Below, piece after piece: positions 18,654 to 27,441 of a stretch of 40,361 nucleotides of DNA. The stretch is from an uncultured Bacilli bacterium. GTDB lineage: Bacteria > Bacillota_I > Bacilli_A > RF39 > UBA660. The position numbers and the translations under genes are program-made. Numbering within the stretch: position 1 is the first letter of the stretch; the number at the start of each line of letters is the position of its first letter. Below the pieces are notes generated by a model, which did not search any database, was not told the DNA's origin, and saw only the letters and a program-made list of their open reading frames with translations. Location of the stretch: contig CANQFI010000002.1 in assembly GCA_947598455.1 (NCBI GenBank), forward strand, positions 1-40,361. The letters are read 5' to 3'.

Positions 18654-19652
18654 TTATTCATCCTTTTCTTTTAATTCTTTATTAATGTATTCAAGTAATC
18701 CTACTACTTTGTCATATTCCATTCTCTTAGGACCAACAATCGCAATAGTTCCCTCTTCCCCATTAATTTTAAATTTACTTTTTACAATTGTGACATTTGG
18801 ATCAAATTCTGATTGTTCACCTATATAGACATTAACACCATCGCCCATTTCTTCGATTTTTCTAACTAAAGATTCATCTTCAAATTTATTTACAATTCTT
18901 TTAATCTCATCAATATTATCATATTCAGGTTGCTTTAAAATATTAGTTTTTCCACTAAAGAAGACATTAGAACTATTTTTAGCAAAATCATTAAAGGCAT
19001 CATAGAATATTTCATAAACTGTTTCATATTGTCTAATCGTTTTACTAATAACTGGTTTAACTTCAAATTCAAGCCTTTGACTAACTTCATTAATTGGTGT
19101 TCCAATTAACATTTTATTAATTATTTCACAAGTTTTAACTAATTCTTCCATAAAAATATTTTGAGGAATTGTAAATTTTTTATTTTCCACTATTCCTTTG
19201 TTAGTACAAACCAATGCGATTACTTGATTATTTTCAAGCGGAATAATATTTACCTGTTGTAAAGTATTATCACTTGAATTCTTACCTAAAACAACACTTG
19301 TATAATTAGTAATATCAGCAATAATTTCCATACATTTATTAATTGCATCACTAACTTGTAAATGTTGATTATGGAAAATAGTTTGCAATTTAAGCATTTC
19401 TTCGCCATTTAATTCTTTAGGTTTCATCAAATTATCTACATAGTACTTGTAACCACTTTCTGAAGGAATTCGTCCACTAGATACATGATTTTTTTCTAAG
19501 TATCCCATTTTTTCTAAAGCAGCCATCTCATTTCTGATTGTTGCTGAAGAAAGTTTGAATTTCTTACATAGTGTCTTACTACCTACTGGTTTAACGAATT
19601 TAATATAAGATTCAACTATTTCTTTTAATAGTTTTTCCTTTCTTTCATCCAT
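18654..19652 (-). CDS. hrcA: Heat-inducible transcription repressor HrcA
   Basis: Repressor that binds CIRCE and is folded into its active state by GroEL. The winged-helix N-terminus has SSATIRNEMAALEKMGYL (about 35-52), then GRIPSESGYKYYVD, then a GAF-like middle and the C-terminal LLEYINKEL. 332 residues from the ATG at 19652. A longer frame starts at 19676, but that ATG is inside the CIRCE right arm. GGTGGTGAT lies 3 bases before the ATG at 19652. First gene of the operon; it is autoregulated by the CIRCE at its own transcription start. Confidence 0.95.
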   Translation of the reverse strand: MDERKEKLLKEIVESYIKFVKPVGSKTLCKKFKLSSATIRNEMAALEKMGYLEKNHVSSGRIPSESGYKYYVDNLMKPKELNGEEMLKLQTIFHNQHLQVSDAINKCMEIIADITNYTSVVLGKNSSDNTLQQVNIIPLENNQVIALVCTNKGIVENKKFTIPQNIFMEELVKTCEIINKMLIGTPINEVSQRLEFEVKPVISKTIRQYETVYEIFYDAFNDFAKNSSNVFFSGKTNILKQPEYDNIDEIKRIVNKFEDESLVRKIEEMGDGVNVYIGEQSEFDPNVTIVKSKFKINGEEGTIAIVGPKRMEYDKVVGLLEYINKELKEKDE

Positions 19653-19665
19653 TATATCACCACCG

Positions 19666-19692
19666 TTAGCACTCATAATTCATCAGTGCTAA
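19666..19692. promoter_or_regulatory. CIRCE operator at the hrcA transcription start
   Basis: Minus strand: TTAGCACTG, nine bases, GAGTGCTAA. This matches the CIRCE consensus (TTAGCACTC-N9-GAGTGCTAA) except for one base in the left arm. The predicted transcription start (about 19690) is inside it. Confidence 0.93.
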
Positions 19693-19696
19693 CTAA

Positions 19697-19725
19697 ATTA
19701 TAAATATAAAATTAGCACTTGTCAA
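19697..19725 (-). promoter_or_regulatory. hrcA operon promoter
   Basis: Perfect TTGACA (19720-19725), 17-bp spacer, perfect TATAAT (19697-19702). It is flanked by two CIRCE-type repeats, so HrcA would cover both the start site and the -35 box. Confidence 0.9.
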
Positions 19726-19739
19726 TAACAAAGTGCTAA
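19712..19739. promoter_or_regulatory. Second CIRCE-like repeat doubling as murF terminator
   Basis: TTAGCACTT, ten bases, AAGTGCTAA on the plus strand. The arms match CIRCE but with an N10 gap and T/A at the inner arm ends. It contains the murF stop codon (19736-19738) and the hrcA -35 box. On the minus strand the 11-bp stem is followed by TTTT, so it can also terminate murF transcription. Confidence 0.65.
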
Positions 19740-21106
19740 TTATCTTTACAAAGTCCTTTATATATTTCAATAAACTTCATTCCATTAGAAGCTTTAATTA
19801 AAATATTATCTCCTGTCTGCCAAATCTTCTTAATCATTTTTAAAGCTTCTTCATTATTCATAAAATAATATATTTTATTTTCTGCCAAACCCTTCCTTAT
19901 GCATTCATCTTTTGTATACTTAATATCATTACCTACTAAAATAAGAATATCTATCTTATTTTGTTCAACTATATTTCCTAATTTTTCATGATATTCTTTA
20001 GAATAACTTCCTAATTCTAACATATCCCCTAAAATAGCTATCTTTCTTCCCTTTAACTTACCTAAATACTCTATAGCATACTTCATTGAATCTAAATTAG
20101 CATTATAACAATCATTAATAATCTTAATCCCTTTATACGCAACTATTTCCATTCGATTATCCGTTAAATCAAAATTACTTAATCCCTCTTTTACATCTTC
20201 TTTATCAATATTCATAAATCTAGCTATTGCATAAGCACATAAACTATTCATAACAAAATGTTTACCAGGAACATTTATTCTAAATAAATTATTATCAATC
20301 CTAAATTCACTATAATCTTCTCTACATCTTATATCATAAGCTTTATACATACTATCATTACTAATCCCATAAGTAATAAATTTTTCTTTATCTTTATTAT
20401 CTAAATAATAATTATGTAATAATTGATCATCATTATTAATAATTAAAACTTTCTCTTTCATTCCCTCTAATATTTCTAATTTTGCTTTTAAAATATTTTC
20501 TTTAGAATTTAAATTGCCAATATGAGCTGTTCCAATATTTGTTATAACAGCAACATTAGGTCTAACCATCCTTGATAACTCACTTATTTCTCCCAAATTA
20601 TTCATCCCAAGCTCAACTACCAAAACTTCATGATCTTCTAAATTAAATAAAGTTAAAGAAACTCCAATTTTATTATTATAATTCTTTATTGTTTTTAACG
20701 TTTTATACTTTTTTGCTATAACATTAAAAATTATATCTCTCGTACTTGTTTTACCACTACTACCAGTAATTGCTATAACATATAAATCTAATAAATTTCT
20801 TTTATAAATAGCTATCTGACTTAAAGCTTCTACAGTATCTTTTACCAAAATAATAAATTTATCTTTATCTATATCATCATCTATTATCGTATCTTCACCT
20901 AATATACAACCTTTACATCCCTTATCTAAGGCTTCTTTATAAAATAGATTGCCATCAAAGTTATTCCCTTTAATCCCCACATAGACATCACCTAGTTTAA
21001 TCGTTCTTGTATCAATAGAAAAATTATTTACAATAGTATTTTCATCACCTAAAACTAATCTTCCTTTACAAACTTCTAAAATATCTTTTACAACAAGTTC
21101 TTTCAT
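19736..21106 (-). CDS. murF: UDP-N-acetylmuramoyl-tripeptide--D-alanyl-D-alanine ligase
   Basis: Last cytoplasmic step of the murein pentapeptide: adds D-Ala-D-Ala to UDP-MurNAc-tripeptide. An N-terminal Mur domain contains DTRTIKLGDVYVGIKG. The ATP-binding motif is ITGSSGKTST (about 116-125), the central domain has NKIGVSLTLF and ELGMNNLGEI, and the C-terminal domain has IINDCYNANLDSMKYAI and ILGDMLELG. 456 residues, typical. A GTG 9 bases upstream is part of the Shine-Dalgarno GGGGTGAG, so the ATG at 21106 is used. Its presence means the organism makes peptidoglycan. It is placed directly upstream of hrcA and ends inside the second CIRCE-like repeat. Confidence 0.95.
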   Translation of the reverse strand: MKELVVKDILEVCKGRLVLGDENTIVNNFSIDTRTIKLGDVYVGIKGNNFDGNLFYKEALDKGCKGCILGEDTIIDDDIDKDKFIILVKDTVEALSQIAIYKRNLLDLYVIAITGSSGKTSTRDIIFNVIAKKYKTLKTIKNYNNKIGVSLTLFNLEDHEVLVVELGMNNLGEISELSRMVRPNVAVITNIGTAHIGNLNSKENILKAKLEILEGMKEKVLIINNDDQLLHNYYLDNKDKEKFITYGISNDSMYKAYDIRCREDYSEFRIDNNLFRINVPGKHFVMNSLCAYAIARFMNIDKEDVKEGLSNFDLTDNRMEIVAYKGIKIINDCYNANLDSMKYAIEYLGKLKGRKIAILGDMLELGSYSKEYHEKLGNIVEQNKIDILILVGNDIKYTKDECIRKGLAENKIYYFMNNEEALKMIKKIWQTGDNILIKASNGMKFIEIYKGLCKDN

Positions 21107-21185
21107 TAAACTCACCCCACGTCTTTATAAATAATATTATACTATATCAATAGATATTAAAAAATATTTCCTTAATAAAAAAATT

Positions 21186-21194
21186 TGTTATAAT
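21186..21194 (+). promoter_or_regulatory. Extended -10 promoter of the VanY-type gene
   Basis: TGT followed by TATAAT (21189-21194), without a convincing -35 box. The predicted leader is about 18 bases. Confidence 0.5.
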
Positions 21195-21218
21195 AAAATT
21201 AAGAAAAGATGTGAAAAT

Positions 21219-22205
21219 ATGAAATCGTCTAAAAAACATAAAATACGTTATCGTTTAAAGCCTAGTATTTCCCGATTCTTAATATATGCCTTAGTTTTTA
21301 TTCTATTATCTATTTATGGTTACAACGGTATCTCTAATGCTATAAAAGATATTAAATATCGTGATACATATGAATATAAATTAACTACTTTAGGCTATTC
21401 TCTTGAGGATGCGACTAAATTAATTCAAATTCTTCCACCTGAAAAACTAGAAAATATCTTAAAAGAAGAAACTTATAATGAACTATACCATAACATTCTT
21501 AATCAAAAATATTTTTTACCCAAAAATTTTGAAAAATATATTACATATAAAATTTCTTATAATGATACATCTTATGAAGATACTATAGCCATTGTAAATG
21601 TTCATGCTGATAATGGTTGGTATAATGTTGAATACAATACTAACCCTGACGATGGATATCAACTTATCGTTAATAAATTTTATCATTTGCCAAGCAATTA
21701 CGAAAGATCTGATTTAGAAAATATTAATCTATCTTATGCCTACGCTGATAATAAAGCAGCCGCTATCGTTATTGAAAATTTTGAAAAAATGCGTAATGAT
21801 GTTATAAATAATTTAAATATTCACCTAATGATCAATTCCTCATATCGTCCATATAAAGATCAAGAAGAAATATACAATGATTATAAAAGTGTTAGTCTAA
21901 AATATGCTGATTCTTATGCCGCAAGACCCGGTTATTCCGAACACCAAACTGGTTTAGCTTTAGATATAACTTCTTTAGAACATCCTGGTCAAAAAGCCTT
22001 TACTGAATCAGAAGAATATGAATGGTTAAAAAATAATGCTCATAAATATGGTTTCATCTTAAGATATCCTGAAGGAAAAGAAGCCATAACCGGTTATAAT
22101 ACCGAAAGCTGGCACTTTAGATATGTTGGTACTGAAGTAGCTACCCAAATATATAATGAAGGTATTACTTTTGATGAGTATTATGCTTATTACATCGAAA
22201 AATAA
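21219..22205 (+). CDS. VanY/M15-type D-alanyl-D-alanine carboxypeptidase
   Basis: Membrane-anchored exported zinc peptidase that trims D-Ala from murein stem peptides. A basic N-terminus and one TM/signal-anchor helix (about 18-34) are followed by a spacer of about 150 residues and the catalytic domain. The domain has SSYRPYKDQEEIY (207-219), the zinc ligands H242 (SEHQTGLALDI) and D249, and E296/H299 in TESWHFRYVG. All catalytic residues are present. Length 328. It is divergent from murF, so two peptidoglycan genes sit back to back. It shares the bidirectional terminator 22206-22238 with the next gene. Confidence 0.93.
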   Translation: MKSSKKHKIRYRLKPSISRFLIYALVFILLSIYGYNGISNAIKDIKYRDTYEYKLTTLGYSLEDATKLIQILPPEKLENILKEETYNELYHNILNQKYFLPKNFEKYITYKISYNDTSYEDTIAIVNVHADNGWYNVEYNTNPDDGYQLIVNKFYHLPSNYERSDLENINLSYAYADNKAAAIVIENFEKMRNDVINNLNIHLMINSSYRPYKDQEEIYNDYKSVSLKYADSYAARPGYSEHQTGLALDITSLEHPGQKAFTESEEYEWLKNNAHKYGFILRYPEGKEAITGYNTESWHFRYVGTEVATQIYNEGITFDEYYAYYIEK

Positions 22206-22238
22206 AACTCTAGTTCATTAAACTAGAGTTATTTTTTT
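22206..22238. terminator. Bidirectional terminator
   Basis: 10-bp stem AACTCTAGTT/AACTAGAGTT (22206-22215, 22221-22230) with T runs on both sides. It serves the converging genes 21219-22205 and 22237-24537. Confidence 0.85.
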
Positions 22239-24537
22239 ATTCTTCGTCTTCACTTGGTGTAGGAGTTCCAGGCACTGATTCTTCTGGTTCTGAAGAACTC
22301 TCTTGATTTGCCTTATGATCAACATAAGTTGAACCATTATATACGGATACAATATAGTCATTACCATTTTTACTTACTTTAAATGCTGGCGTTTCTGTTC
22401 CATAATAAGCATAATCACCTATCTTAATACCTTCAGTACTAATCTTATCTCCTTGATAATCATAAATATTTAATTCTGAATTACTATTAATTGCGGCAAA
22501 ATAAGTACTATATAATTCTACATATTTAAATGTTTCTCTACCTACTTGAGATCCTTTGCTATCATATACAATATACTTATCTCCATTTTTAACTTTATAA
22601 TAATTTAAATTACTATTATATCCTCTTATCTTACTATCAAAACCTACTGATTCATTAGAAGTACTAAATAATATTTTCCATTTATTAGTTGTATCTAATG
22701 CTAAGACATAATCACCTATTTTTTCCATTTTATTATAATTAAAGTAATACTTAGTACTAACATTTTCTCCATCAATTGTTAACATACCATATTTACCTTT
22801 TTTACCTAAAGCAATTACATCTATTTTACCATCATATAAAGTAACTTTATTATCATTATTTGCTGTATATGAATTAACATTTGTATATCCATTATCTACT
22901 AAAGCTTTTTTCGCTTCTAAATCATACAAAATTATATTATTAGTACCATCAGCTACAAAGACAAATCTTCTATTAATAATTGGTACACGACTCTTTCTAT
23001 TTAGATCGCCACTTTTTACCATATCATTATTTTCATAAATTGTATCGGTAGCTAAGAAACAAGAATTATATTCATCTTCTGCAGCATTTACTTCATTAGG
23101 ATTAGAACATGTATAAAAACCTAATAATTGTTCTTTTTCTAAATCTTCATAAAAATATAAAGATCCATCAAAATAATTTACATAATCATACTTAACATTA
23201 GCTAAAGCTTCTACTATTTTAACTGTTTTAACTTCTGGCGTAGTATTACCACTTTCATATAGGAATACTTTAATTTCATCTTTATTACTAACGTCAATAT
23301 CAAAACTCATTTTTGTTTCACTTAATTTATCTTCATCATCATAAATATAAGTTTTGACATAATCACTATTCTTTAATCTTATATTACCTTCATTAAGTTT
23401 TACTTTATCTTTATCTTTAACATATAATTTACCATCTTTTACTAAAAACATATAGTTATCTTTAACTGTAATAAAATCATATTCACTATCGATTAAATCA
23501 GCTTTATAATCATAAACAGTATAATCACCAGATACTTTAGCAACTACAAAATTATCATTATAACTTTTAATTTCATAACTAGAACTAAAATTACTACTTA
23601 AACTTTTATTACTCTTATCAATTACTTTATACCCTTTATTATACTTAGCAATTAAGTTATTTTCGCCATTAATCATTCCTAGATATTCATATTGTGGTTC
23701 AATTAAGTCCGTAATTCCATCTTCGACTTTAATTAAACCATATTTACTATCATTACCAACAATAGCATAATTATTATCATATACTTTAACATCCATATAT
23801 GTATCTAAAACCTTATCAGCTTTAATATCAAATAATTTAATAGTTTTATCATTTTCATCTTTATTATCAACAATAAAAGCATAATTACTATCAATAATTG
23901 GATATCTTTGATCCTTAGTTTCATTATTCTGATTTAACAAAACTGGAACATCAAACGTATCATTTATTTTATTAAAACCAACATAGCAAAGACTAGCTGA
24001 TTTATTCTCACACTCATAAGTTCCTATTTCACTGCCATTTTCTTCCGTAAAATATAGTTTCCCCTCCTTATAATAAAAATTATCGGCTAAAACTGGAGCT
24101 TCTTCAACAGTTGGTGTTTCAGAAGAAGTTGGTTCTTCTTCATCTTTTTTTAATAAAACAACTAATAAAACAATTCCACAAATAATTAAAGCTAATAGTA
24201 AAACTATAATAGAGATAATTATTATCTTCATTTTCTTATCTAATTTGTTCCAGTTATTTTTAATTTTACTAAATAGACTTTCTTTTTTCACATCAACTTT
24301 TTCTAAAGCTTTATCTACTTCATTTTCTTCTTCTAACAAAGCTTCAGCCATCGCGATATTTTTTTCTGCTAGAGCCTCTTCAGCCTCCTCTTCCTTCTCC
24401 TTGTCTATTGCTTCATCAATTTTATCTTTATTTTTTTGCACACGGCTAATTTTTTCTTCTTCTAATTCTTCTCCATTTTCATCAAGATCTTTCAGTGTAG
24501 TAATTGGTTTCGTTTTGTCTAAATCTTCATCCATCAT
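22237..24537 (-). CDS. Large membrane-anchored protein with WG-like beta repeats
   Basis: 766 residues. The cytoplasmic N-terminus (1-100) is very acidic and helical (EEEKIS, EKEEEAEEALAEK). It is followed by one TM helix (about 104-129), a Glu/Thr/Pro-rich stalk and about 600 exported residues. The exported part is a chain of short strand units such as YGLIKVEDG, YKVIDKSN, YTVYDYKAD, LYVKDKDK, KYGMLTIDGE and YIVYDSKG, like WG/KWG repeats, which usually fold as beta propellers. A Ser/Pro/Glu tail closes it. The function is unknown; a cell-surface sensor or adhesin role is possible. Start: ATG-ATG after AAGGTAG. It has the bidirectional terminator on its 3' side and stands alone. Confidence 0.75.
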   Translation of the reverse strand: MMDEDLDKTKPITTLKDLDENGEELEEEKISRVQKNKDKIDEAIDKEKEEEAEEALAEKNIAMAEALLEEENEVDKALEKVDVKKESLFSKIKNNWNKLDKKMKIIIISIIVLLLALIICGIVLLVVLLKKDEEEPTSSETPTVEEAPVLADNFYYKEGKLYFTEENGSEIGTYECENKSASLCYVGFNKINDTFDVPVLLNQNNETKDQRYPIIDSNYAFIVDNKDENDKTIKLFDIKADKVLDTYMDVKVYDNNYAIVGNDSKYGLIKVEDGITDLIEPQYEYLGMINGENNLIAKYNKGYKVIDKSNKSLSSNFSSSYEIKSYNDNFVVAKVSGDYTVYDYKADLIDSEYDFITVKDNYMFLVKDGKLYVKDKDKVKLNEGNIRLKNSDYVKTYIYDDEDKLSETKMSFDIDVSNKDEIKVFLYESGNTTPEVKTVKIVEALANVKYDYVNYFDGSLYFYEDLEKEQLLGFYTCSNPNEVNAAEDEYNSCFLATDTIYENNDMVKSGDLNRKSRVPIINRRFVFVADGTNNIILYDLEAKKALVDNGYTNVNSYTANNDNKVTLYDGKIDVIALGKKGKYGMLTIDGENVSTKYYFNYNKMEKIGDYVLALDTTNKWKILFSTSNESVGFDSKIRGYNSNLNYYKVKNGDKYIVYDSKGSQVGRETFKYVELYSTYFAAINSNSELNIYDYQGDKISTEGIKIGDYAYYGTETPAFKVSKNGNDYIVSVYNGSTYVDHKANQESSSEPEESVPGTPTPSEDEE

Positions 24538-24610
24538 TATTATCTACCTTTCTAATCTAAAATGATTATATCATATTTCATTTTAATAGAACAAAAATTT
24601 TTATATAAAC

Positions 24611-24632
24611 AAAAAAACTCAAAAGAGTTTTT
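24611..24632 (-). terminator. Terminator after hemW
   Basis: 8-bp stem AAAAACTC/GAGTTTTT closed by TTTT, overlapping the hemW stop codon, then a U run. Confidence 0.8.
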
Positions 24633-25713
24633 ATAATATTTTAATTAATATTTCATTCATAACATAAATATATTCCGGATTTATATAAATATATTCACCA
24701 TCAACAATTAATTCTTCTTCCGCTAAAGCATTCTTTAAATCATATACTTCTTGCATATTAACTTCATATTTTCTAAAGAAATCCTTTAAATTAATCCCTT
24801 CCATTTTTCTAAAACCAAGCATTAATTCATTGTACATTTTATCTTCTTTACTTAAAACTTCTTCTTTTAATAAGAATTTACCATTAATATAATTTGTTAA
24901 ACTACGCGTATTTTCATAACGTACACCATGAATATATCCTGAAGCTCCTAAACCAAAGCCAAAGTATTCATTATTATTCCAATAATTTAAATTATGACGG
25001 CTTTTCCTTCCTTTTAATGCAAAATTAGATACTTCATAATGTTCATACTTCTTAAGTTCTAATTTTTCACAAATATATTCATACATCGAAGCATCTAATT
25101 CCTCTGTAATTGGTAAAATTCCACTAATACCTACTTTTGTATTATCTTCAACAATCAACGAATAAGTACTGATATGATCAGGATTTAATTTTAAAATCAT
25201 ATCTAAATCTTTCTTTAAATCTCTCATTGATTCTTTAGGAATTCCATACATAAAATCGACATTTATATTATCAAATCCCATTTTACGCATTAACTTCATT
25301 TTCGTCACTGCATCATCAAATGTATGACTTCTTTCCATAAACTGTAATTTTTTAGAATTAAATGATTCAATACCAATACTTAATCGATTAACTCCATGTT
25401 CTTTTAAGAAACTAAGTAATTCTTCATTTATATCATTTAAATTACATTCAAATGTAAACTCTAAATCTGGATCTAAATTAAATTTACTTATAATATCAAA
25501 TAAATACTTTAAATCTTTCATATCTAAAGCTGAAGGTGTTCCCCCACCAACATACATATTTTTTATTAATTCACCATCATATTTATCACTTATTTCTGCA
25601 AGTAACGCATTTAAATATTGAACTATCCAAGGTCCATGGTATAAAACCTTACAAAAATCACAATAACTGCATATACTTTTACAAAAAGGAATATGAATGT
25701 AAACACTATCCAT
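24631..25713 (-). CDS. hemW: Radical SAM heme chaperone HemW
   Basis: Coproporphyrinogen-oxidase-like radical SAM protein. HemW proteins bind heme and insert it into target enzymes; they are not true HemN oxidases. The N-terminal cluster motif is C11-x3-C15-x2-C18 (PFCKSICSYCDF), which fits the HemW pattern rather than the HemN CxxxCxYCxC pattern. Then GGGTPSAL, the SIGIES motif and YGIPKESM follow, with YWNNNEYFGFGLGASGY in the C-terminal half. Length 360 is short but within the HemW range. The start follows AAGGTAG. In Bacillus it lies between lepA and hrcA, and here it keeps that order with genes inserted on both sides. Confidence 0.9.
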   Translation of the reverse strand: MDSVYIHIPFCKSICSYCDFCKVLYHGPWIVQYLNALLAEISDKYDGELIKNMYVGGGTPSALDMKDLKYLFDIISKFNLDPDLEFTFECNLNDINEELLSFLKEHGVNRLSIGIESFNSKKLQFMERSHTFDDAVTKMKLMRKMGFDNINVDFMYGIPKESMRDLKKDLDMILKLNPDHISTYSLIVEDNTKVGISGILPITEELDASMYEYICEKLELKKYEHYEVSNFALKGRKSRHNLNYWNNNEYFGFGLGASGYIHGVRYENTRSLTNYINGKFLLKEEVLSKEDKMYNELMLGFRKMEGINLKDFFRKYEVNMQEVYDLKNALAEEELIVDGEYIYINPEYIYVMNEILIKIL

Positions 25714-25736
25714 TAAACCACTACCTTGCTACTTCC

Positions 25737-25745
25737 ATTATATCA
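25737..25745 (-). promoter_or_regulatory. Extended -10 promoter of hemW
   Basis: TGA then TATAAT on the minus strand (25737-25742 plus 25743-25745). The same nine bases occur before lepA and before the HD-domain gene. No good -35 box is visible. Confidence 0.55.
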
Positions 25746-25774
25746 ATCATCAAATATATTTTCTACTTCTTTGC

Positions 25775-27313
25775 CTAATTTAGACAATCCAAATTTATTT
25801 TTTTGACATTCTTTAAATTTACTAAATTTTCTTCAATCTTTTTTCTTAATTCCTCATTATATTCTTTAGCATTTTCTATTTTTTCTTTATATTCTAAAAT
25901 CTTATCCATTATCTGTTCATCTTTTTTATCTAAATATTTTTTTACATATACGAAAAATAACTCTACTGTTGCCATAAAAATATTATGTTCACTAGCTATT
26001 TTTAAATATGATAAAGCTTGTTCTTCATCCTTTTTAACCCCTATTGCGATATTTCCATCCATATAAAAGTACTTAGCTAAATTATAATAAGCATAATAAC
26101 ATAACGTACGATAATTACTATCCAAAGCTTTATTATAAAAACTATAAGCTTTACTCATATCTTTTACAGGTATTCCTTGACGATAGTATTCCCCAACTTT
26201 ATTACATGCCCAACTTTCTCCTAAAGTAGCTGCTTGTAAATAATAAGCAAAAGCTTCTTTATATTTTTTTTTCTTTTCTTCTAACTTACCCAAATTATTA
26301 AAGGCAAAAACATAATAATTATCTGTGGCTTTTTTAAAATACTTCACAGCCTCTTCTTCATTCTTTTCTAAAGGATAAATACCATTTAAATACATATTAC
26401 CTATTTGATTACAAGCTGCCACATTACCTAAATCATATGACTTAACTAAAAATTCATAGCCTTTTTCTAAATCATCTTTACTTTCATTTCCTAAAAGTCC
26501 TTTTATATACATATTTCCAATCATATAATTAGCACTAGCATGATCCATCTTTGCTGCTTCAATTAAATAATTATAAGCTTCTTCATACCTCGGTATACCT
26601 TTAACATAACCATAATATTCATTAGATCCTAATTCAAAATTAGCATACGCATTGCCTTTCTTAGCTAATTCTTTCATTGAATAATCAAAATTAATACCTT
26701 CTCTTAATTTTAAAGACAAATACTCTTGTAAATCTAAAGAACTAATACTTGTATCATTTAATACATTATCTATTACTTCTTTTTTTAATTCATCTTCATA
26801 TAAAGGTTGTCTTTTATATAAAACAATATATATTAATAGCTCCACCATTGCTTCATAATAATTATCTTCATCAATTAATTTTTTTACTTTATGAGTTAAT
26901 TCATCTTTAACTAAGCGATCATTCTTCGCCAAATTATATAATTTATTAGTTAAATTAATCATGCTTTCATTACTATTAATAAAAGCAACTTTATTATCTT
27001 TTACATTATATATAACTCCATCAATAATTTCGATAATTCCTAAAATATTATTAACAAATTCTTCTTTATCTTTTTTATATCTTTTAACCTTATTTAAATA
27101 AATCTGTTTATAATCACTACCAATACTTCGACAACCTACACAATAATTATTTACTGTAGTATCATTAATTCCTTCTATTTCAAATAAAATACAAAATAAT
27201 TCACTTTGTAATGCTGATGTCTTATTTTTGGAAAATTCTTTTATCAAACGAAATAAATTACCAATGCTTAAATGTTCATCATTATTATTTAATTTAATAA
27301 ATTTTTTTTTCAC
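25775..27313 (-). CDS. Sel1/TPR-repeat protein
   Basis: 512 residues. The N-terminal 200 residues hold a conserved-looking segment with CVGCRSIGSDYKQIY. The C-terminal part has at least five Sel1-like repeats (YLIEAAKMDHASANYMIGNMY, FLVKSYDLGNVAACNQIGNMYLNGI, YFKKATDNYYVFAFNNLGKL, YYLQAATLGESWACNKVGEYY and a last related unit) ending in helices. Sel1 repeats scaffold protein-protein contacts; no partner is known. Likely cytoplasmic, with no signal peptide. The GTG at 27313 follows GGTGGTGAT with 4 bases between, the same spacing as hrcA, so I prefer it over the GTG 12 bases upstream that is part of the Shine-Dalgarno itself. Confidence 0.75.
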   Translation of the reverse strand: MKKKFIKLNNNDEHLSIGNLFRLIKEFSKNKTSALQSELFCILFEIEGINDTTVNNYCVGCRSIGSDYKQIYLNKVKRYKKDKEEFVNNILGIIEIIDGVIYNVKDNKVAFINSNESMINLTNKLYNLAKNDRLVKDELTHKVKKLIDEDNYYEAMVELLIYIVLYKRQPLYEDELKKEVIDNVLNDTSISSLDLQEYLSLKLREGINFDYSMKELAKKGNAYANFELGSNEYYGYVKGIPRYEEAYNYLIEAAKMDHASANYMIGNMYIKGLLGNESKDDLEKGYEFLVKSYDLGNVAACNQIGNMYLNGIYPLEKNEEEAVKYFKKATDNYYVFAFNNLGKLEEKKKKYKEAFAYYLQAATLGESWACNKVGEYYRQGIPVKDMSKAYSFYNKALDSNYRTLCYYAYYNLAKYFYMDGNIAIGVKKDEEQALSYLKIASEHNIFMATVELFFVYVKKYLDKKDEQIMDKILEYKEKIENAKEYNEELRKKIEENLVNLKNVKKINLDCLN

Positions 27314-27441
27314 TTTTATCACCACCTTAATAATATCATATTTTGTGGTTTTTTAAAATAGTATTGCATTATTCTGTGGATTAATATTGCTTTATCTTTA
27401 CATAAGTCAAACATATTATTGTATTAAAGGAGGAAAAGACT

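Noticed and set aside
19652..19676. Longer HrcA N-terminus starting at 19676
   Set aside because: That ATG is part of the CIRCE right arm, and a GGTGGTGAT ribosome-binding site lies between it and the ATG at 19652.
22206..22230. CRISPR-type repeats
   Set aside because: The palindromes in the window are single terminator hairpins; no array of spaced identical repeats exists anywhere in it.
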